Assembly (NCBI GenBank): GCA_050946935.1
Contig: JBMNVR010000002.1
Location: 124,001 to 188,000 of the forward strand
Reading direction: 5' to 3'
DNA: 64,000 nt
DNA from: UQRS01 sp050946935
GTDB taxonomy: Bacteria; Bacillota; Clostridia; Oscillospirales; Acutalibacteraceae
Made by a program: the position numbers and the translations under genes
Part shown: positions 61,279-64,000 of the stretch, in pieces
Position numbering within the stretch: position 1 is the stretch's first letter
How the letters are laid out: the number at the start of each line of letters is the position of its first letter
The notes under the pieces: model-generated
What the model was told of the DNA's origin: nothing
Seen by the model: the letters and a program-made list of their open reading frames with translations, nothing else
The model's database searches: none

Positions 61279-62247
61279 TCAGATACCGATCTCCGACGCG
61301 ATAGCGTACAGCTCGTTATCAAACGGCTTGGTCATCGCCAGCGCCTCATAAATATCGCAATCGACAATCGCGTCGTTTTTATAACAGACCACCCGGTTTC
61401 CAATCCCCTTGCTGAGCAGCTCGACCGCTTTATGCCCCATCTGGCTGGCCCGGACACGATCCATCACGGTCGGACTGCCGCCGCGCTGCACATGGCCGAG
61501 GACGGTCGCCCTCGACTCAATGCCGGTGAGCGCTTCAATCTCCTTGGCAATCTGATCGACCTTGCCGACCCCTTCAGCCACGACGACGATAAAATGCTTC
61601 TTGCCCGAAAGCTGGGTCTGCCGCATCTTGGCCACAACATCTTTTTCCAAATCAAAAGGTACCTCAGGTACCAGGATGCTGGTCGCGCCGACCGCGACGC
61701 CGGTCTGCAGCGCAAGATATCCGGCGCGCCGACCCATAACCTCCACCACCGAGCAGCGTTCGTGCGACTGGGTGGTATCGCGGAGCTTGTCAACCATCTC
61801 CATCGCGGTGTTCATGGCCGTATCAAAACCGATGGTATAATCGGTCGAGGTAATATCGTTATCAATCGTACCGGGAATGCCGACGCAGGGAATCCCGCGC
61901 AAAGACAGGTCGCGCGCGCCGCGATAGGAGCCGTCGCCGCCGATCACGACCACCCCGTCGATTCCGTGACGACGGCAGGTCTCAATCGCCTTCTGCATAC
62001 CTTCCTCGGTCTTGAACTCTGGGCTGCGGGCGGTGTAAAGAATGGTGCCGCCCCTGTGAATAATATCTGAAACCGAGCGGAGATTCATCTCCTCCACCTC
62101 GTCGTCGATCAGGCCGTTATAACCTCGTTTGATCCCGTAAACCTTGATTCCTCTCGCAATGGCCGAGCGGACAACCGCGCGGACGGCCGCATTCATGCCC
62201 GGGGCGTCGCCGCCGCTGGTCAGCACGCCGATGCACTTCACTTCCAT
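61279..62247 (-). CDS. pfkA: 6-phosphofructokinase
   Basis: ATP-dependent PFK that commits glycolysis. The 322-residue protein has TSGGDAPGMNAAVRA, GGDGSYRGA (ATP site), GTIDND (catalytic Asp) and MGRRAGYLAL. The length and GDGS support an ATP- rather than pyrophosphate-dependent enzyme. AGGAGG lies before the ATG. It follows dnaE, as in many Clostridia (dnaE-pfkA). Confidence 0.97.
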   Translation of the reverse strand: MEVKCIGVLTSGGDAPGMNAAVRAVVRSAIARGIKVYGIKRGYNGLIDDEVEEMNLRSVSDIIHRGGTILYTARSPEFKTEEGMQKAIETCRRHGIDGVVVIGGDGSYRGARDLSLRGIPCVGIPGTIDNDITSTDYTIGFDTAMNTAMEMVDKLRDTTQSHERCSVVEVMGRRAGYLALQTGVAVGATSILVPEVPFDLEKDVVAKMRQTQLSGKKHFIVVVAEGVGKVDQIAKEIEALTGIESRATVLGHVQRGGSPTVMDRVRASQMGHKAVELLSKGIGNRVVCYKNDAIVDCDIYEALAMTKPFDNELYAIASEIGI

Positions 62248-62505
62248 ATTTCAAAAGCCTCCTACAAAATAATGCTTAATTTGTTCATTTAAAAAATGTG
62301 GAAAACCCGTCAAAATTCGCCGTTTTTTATCGGATTCTACAACTTCCACCAAATATAATAATACTCCAAATTTCATTTCTGTCAAGGGGAAAGCGGCGAG
62401 AATCTGCAATTTTCACAAATTTCAGAAAAATAGCGCTACAGTTTGCGACCATAAGAGCAAAGAATCCCATGGCCGCCGTTTCCCGGTGCGGGGATCGGCC
62501 GCTGG
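62248..62505. other. Spacer between dnaE and pfkA
   Basis: About 260 bases, AT-rich near the pfkA start. On the minus strand it probably holds the pfkA promoter, but no clear -35 and -10 pair stands out. No gene. Confidence 0.4.
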
Positions 62506-64000
62506 CTATACCCGTTTCACGTTTCCGGGGCCGAGGCGAGCGGCAATCTCGCTTACCAGCGTTTGGTCGCCGGAAACCCACTTTTCCCGCGGGGCAAGGT
62601 ACTTCTTTCCCTCATCCACGCAGAAAATATAAAGCGGAAGCTCCCCCCTGCTTTGCGAAAGAAGCGGCTCGACCTCCCCGTACTCGGCCGATGAAAGACT
62701 CGGCACGCGAAGATACAGCCCCGGCTTCGCGGCCGTTTTCTGCCCCGCCGCGTAAGGCACCTGCGCCGCCGGACGGTATTCGGAGACGCGGTCGCAAATC
62801 AGCTCGTTCTCCCGATCGTCGCGCAAAACAACCCGCCCATCGAACCGCAGAATTTTGCCGGAGGAAAGCAGATGCATGCTCTCTCCAAACACCTTGGGGA
62901 AAATCAGCACGCCGGCCGAGCCGAACCTATCCTCTGCCGTGACGAAGGCCATAGTGTCGCTGTTTTTGGTCAGCTTCTTTTTTACCCGGCCGACCATGGC
63001 GCAGAGGCTCACCCGTTGGTTGTCGGAGACATTCGCCAGCTCGCCGGCCAGGTCAATCGTGCGCACGCCGCCCTGCTTTTTCGGGAGAGGCGGCACCTTC
63101 TCCATCGGGTGGCCGGAAAGGTACATGCCAACCGTCTCCTTCTCCATTTCCAGCCGCTCCAGCAATGTGGGCGCAACGGCCGGCGGCAACGTATAATCCG
63201 GCGCTTTTTCTCCGCCCATGTCGAAAAGGCCAAGCTGTCCCGATGCGAGATTTCGGTGCTTTACCTCCAGCTCGGCAAGGAGTCCGTCGGCTCCCTCAAG
63301 CATCTGGTTGCGGTTGGCGTCCAGACCGTCGAGGCAGCCCGCCTTGATCAAACTCTCCAGCGCGCGGCGGTTCAGCTCCCGGCCGTACATACGGTCGCAG
63401 AAATCATAAAAGCTTGTATATTCCCCATTCTCCTCCCGCTCAGCGATCAGCCGTTCCAGCAGCCCGACGCCGAGGTTTTTGACCGCCAGCAGGCCAAAGC
63501 GGATATTCTCCCCCTCGGGGGAGAATCCGGCCGCACTGTGGTTGACGTTAGGCGGCAGTACCCGGATGCCGAGGCGGCTGCACTCTGCCGAATAGGCGGC
63601 GATTTTTGGGGAATAATCCAGCACGCTGGTCATCAGCGCGGCCATGAACGCCTGTGGATAATGGCATTTCAGATAGGCCGTCCGATAAGCAATAAACACA
63701 TAGGCGGCGGCGTGCGCCTTGTTGAAGGCGTAGGAGCTGAAGGCCGACATCTCTTCAAAAATCTGCTCGGCGACCTGCTGCGGGATGCCGTTGCCCACAC
63801 AGCCGACGCAGCCGTTCTCCCCCGCTTCACCGAAAATAAAGGCCTTGCGCTCGTTTTGGAGGACGTCATGCTTCTTCTTAGCCATGGCGCGGCGTACAAG
63901 ATCCGCCCGGCCAAGCGAGTATCCGGCAAGGTCGCGAAAGATCTGCATGACCTGCTCCTGATAGACGATGCAGCCGTAGGTGATCTCCAAAATCGGCTGA
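62506..64000 (-). CDS. dnaE: DNA polymerase III subunit alpha DnaE, C-terminal part
   Basis: The frame is open to the last bases of the window, so about 497 C-terminal residues are present and the start lies beyond. The region begins in the polymerase fingers with 'QPILEITYGCIVYQEQVMQI', then RAMAKKKHDVLQNERKAF, 'YAFNKAHAAAYVFIAYRTAYLKCHYP', a helix-hairpin-helix and an OB fold (VRTIDLAGELANVSDN). This is the DnaE, not PolC, C-terminus. It precedes pfkA. Confidence 0.96.
   Translation of the reverse strand, partial: QPILEITYGCIVYQEQVMQIFRDLAGYSLGRADLVRRAMAKKKHDVLQNERKAFIFGEAGENGCVGCVGNGIPQQVAEQIFEEMSAFSSYAFNKAHAAAYVFIAYRTAYLKCHYPQAFMAALMTSVLDYSPKIAAYSAECSRLGIRVLPPNVNHSAAGFSPEGENIRFGLLAVKNLGVGLLERLIAEREENGEYTSFYDFCDRMYGRELNRRALESLIKAGCLDGLDANRNQMLEGADGLLAELEVKHRNLASGQLGLFDMGGEKAPDYTLPPAVAPTLLERLEMEKETVGMYLSGHPMEKVPPLPKKQGGVRTIDLAGELANVSDNQRVSLCAMVGRVKKKLTKNSDTMAFVTAEDRFGSAGVLIFPKVFGESMHLLSSGKILRFDGRVVLRDDRENELICDRVSEYRPAAQVPYAAGQKTAAKPGLYLRVPSLSSAEYGEVEPLLSQSRGELPLYIFCVDEGKKYLAPREKWVSGDQTLVSEIAARLGPGNVKRV

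Overview
The window reads as a chromosomal segment of a spore-forming, anaerobic Clostridia, most likely an Oscillospirales/Ruminococcaceae-type genome. The reasons are the sporulation genes (cwlD, a spoIIM-like gene, yqfC-yqfD, ylbJ, spoVB, a dacF-like D,D-carboxypeptidase and a SleL/YaaH-like LysM-GH18 protein), the SCIFF peptide with its radical SAM maturase, an oxygen-tolerant-anaerobe desulfoferrodoxin, HemZ, Firmicutes-style gene order (phoH-ybeY-era-yqzL-recO; der-plsY-gpsA; yceD-rpmF; recJ-relA-dtd) and strong AAGGAGG-type ribosome binding sites. It is moderately GC-rich by eye except for an AT-richer island at about 27.3-29.9 kb. A single dockerin module at 30 kb hints at cellulosome-type relatives. 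Species cannot be named from the sequence.

Layout. 1-9.5 kb (+ strand): end of a FakA/YloV gene, recG, tgt, yajC, a small TIGR04086-like membrane protein, the SCIFF peptide and its maturase, a membrane protein, cwlD and radA. 9.7-13.1 kb (+): an unusual cytoplasmic glycosidase-like protein, a gene-poor stretch with a consensus promoter, a TetR-type palindrome and a truncated ORF, and a tyrosine recombinase. 13.2-25.4 kb (mostly -): a DUF624-like membrane protein, xerD, spoIIM-like, proC, rpmB, mutS2, recO, yqzL, era, ybeY, phoH, yqfD and yqfC. 25.6-30.2 kb (+): ylbJ, tRNA-His and tRNA-Gln, then the AT-rich island with an HTH regulator, a broken response-regulator fragment, a complete LytTR response regulator, and a histidine kinase whose catalytic domain is cut off and joined in frame to a dockerin. 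30.4-34 kb: a small unknown gene, putP (-), desulfoferrodoxin (+) and a Cys-rich protein (-).

34.2-56 kb (-): long co-directional blocks. These are mazG-hup, spoVB, two purine nucleoside enzymes, a zinc-ribbon protein, a uridine-kinase-like protein-hemZ-MBL hydrolase, dtd-relA-recJ, phosphoglycolate phosphatase-gpsA-plsY-der, yceD-rpmF, a small P-loop protein, pgi and dacF. 56-60.2 kb (mainly +): a SleL-like spore hydrolase, a three-copy 137-bp tandem repeat of structured sequence, a possible structured leader, a GHL10-type lipoprotein, a Nif11-like small protein (-) and a Ser/Gly-rich lipoprotein. 60.2-64 kb (-): HAD hydrolase, pfkA and the C-terminal third of dnaE, cut by the window end.

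Most of the window is housekeeping and sporulation. The observations most worth a second look are the kinase-dockerin chimera with the neighbouring decayed response regulator, the tandem structured repeats at 57.5-57.9 kb whose stem substitutions keep pairing only as + strand RNA, the adjacent leader at 57.94-58.04 kb, the orphan promoter/operator with a truncated ORF at 11.5 kb, and the hairpins that separate scfA from its maturase and cover the start of the gene after yajC.
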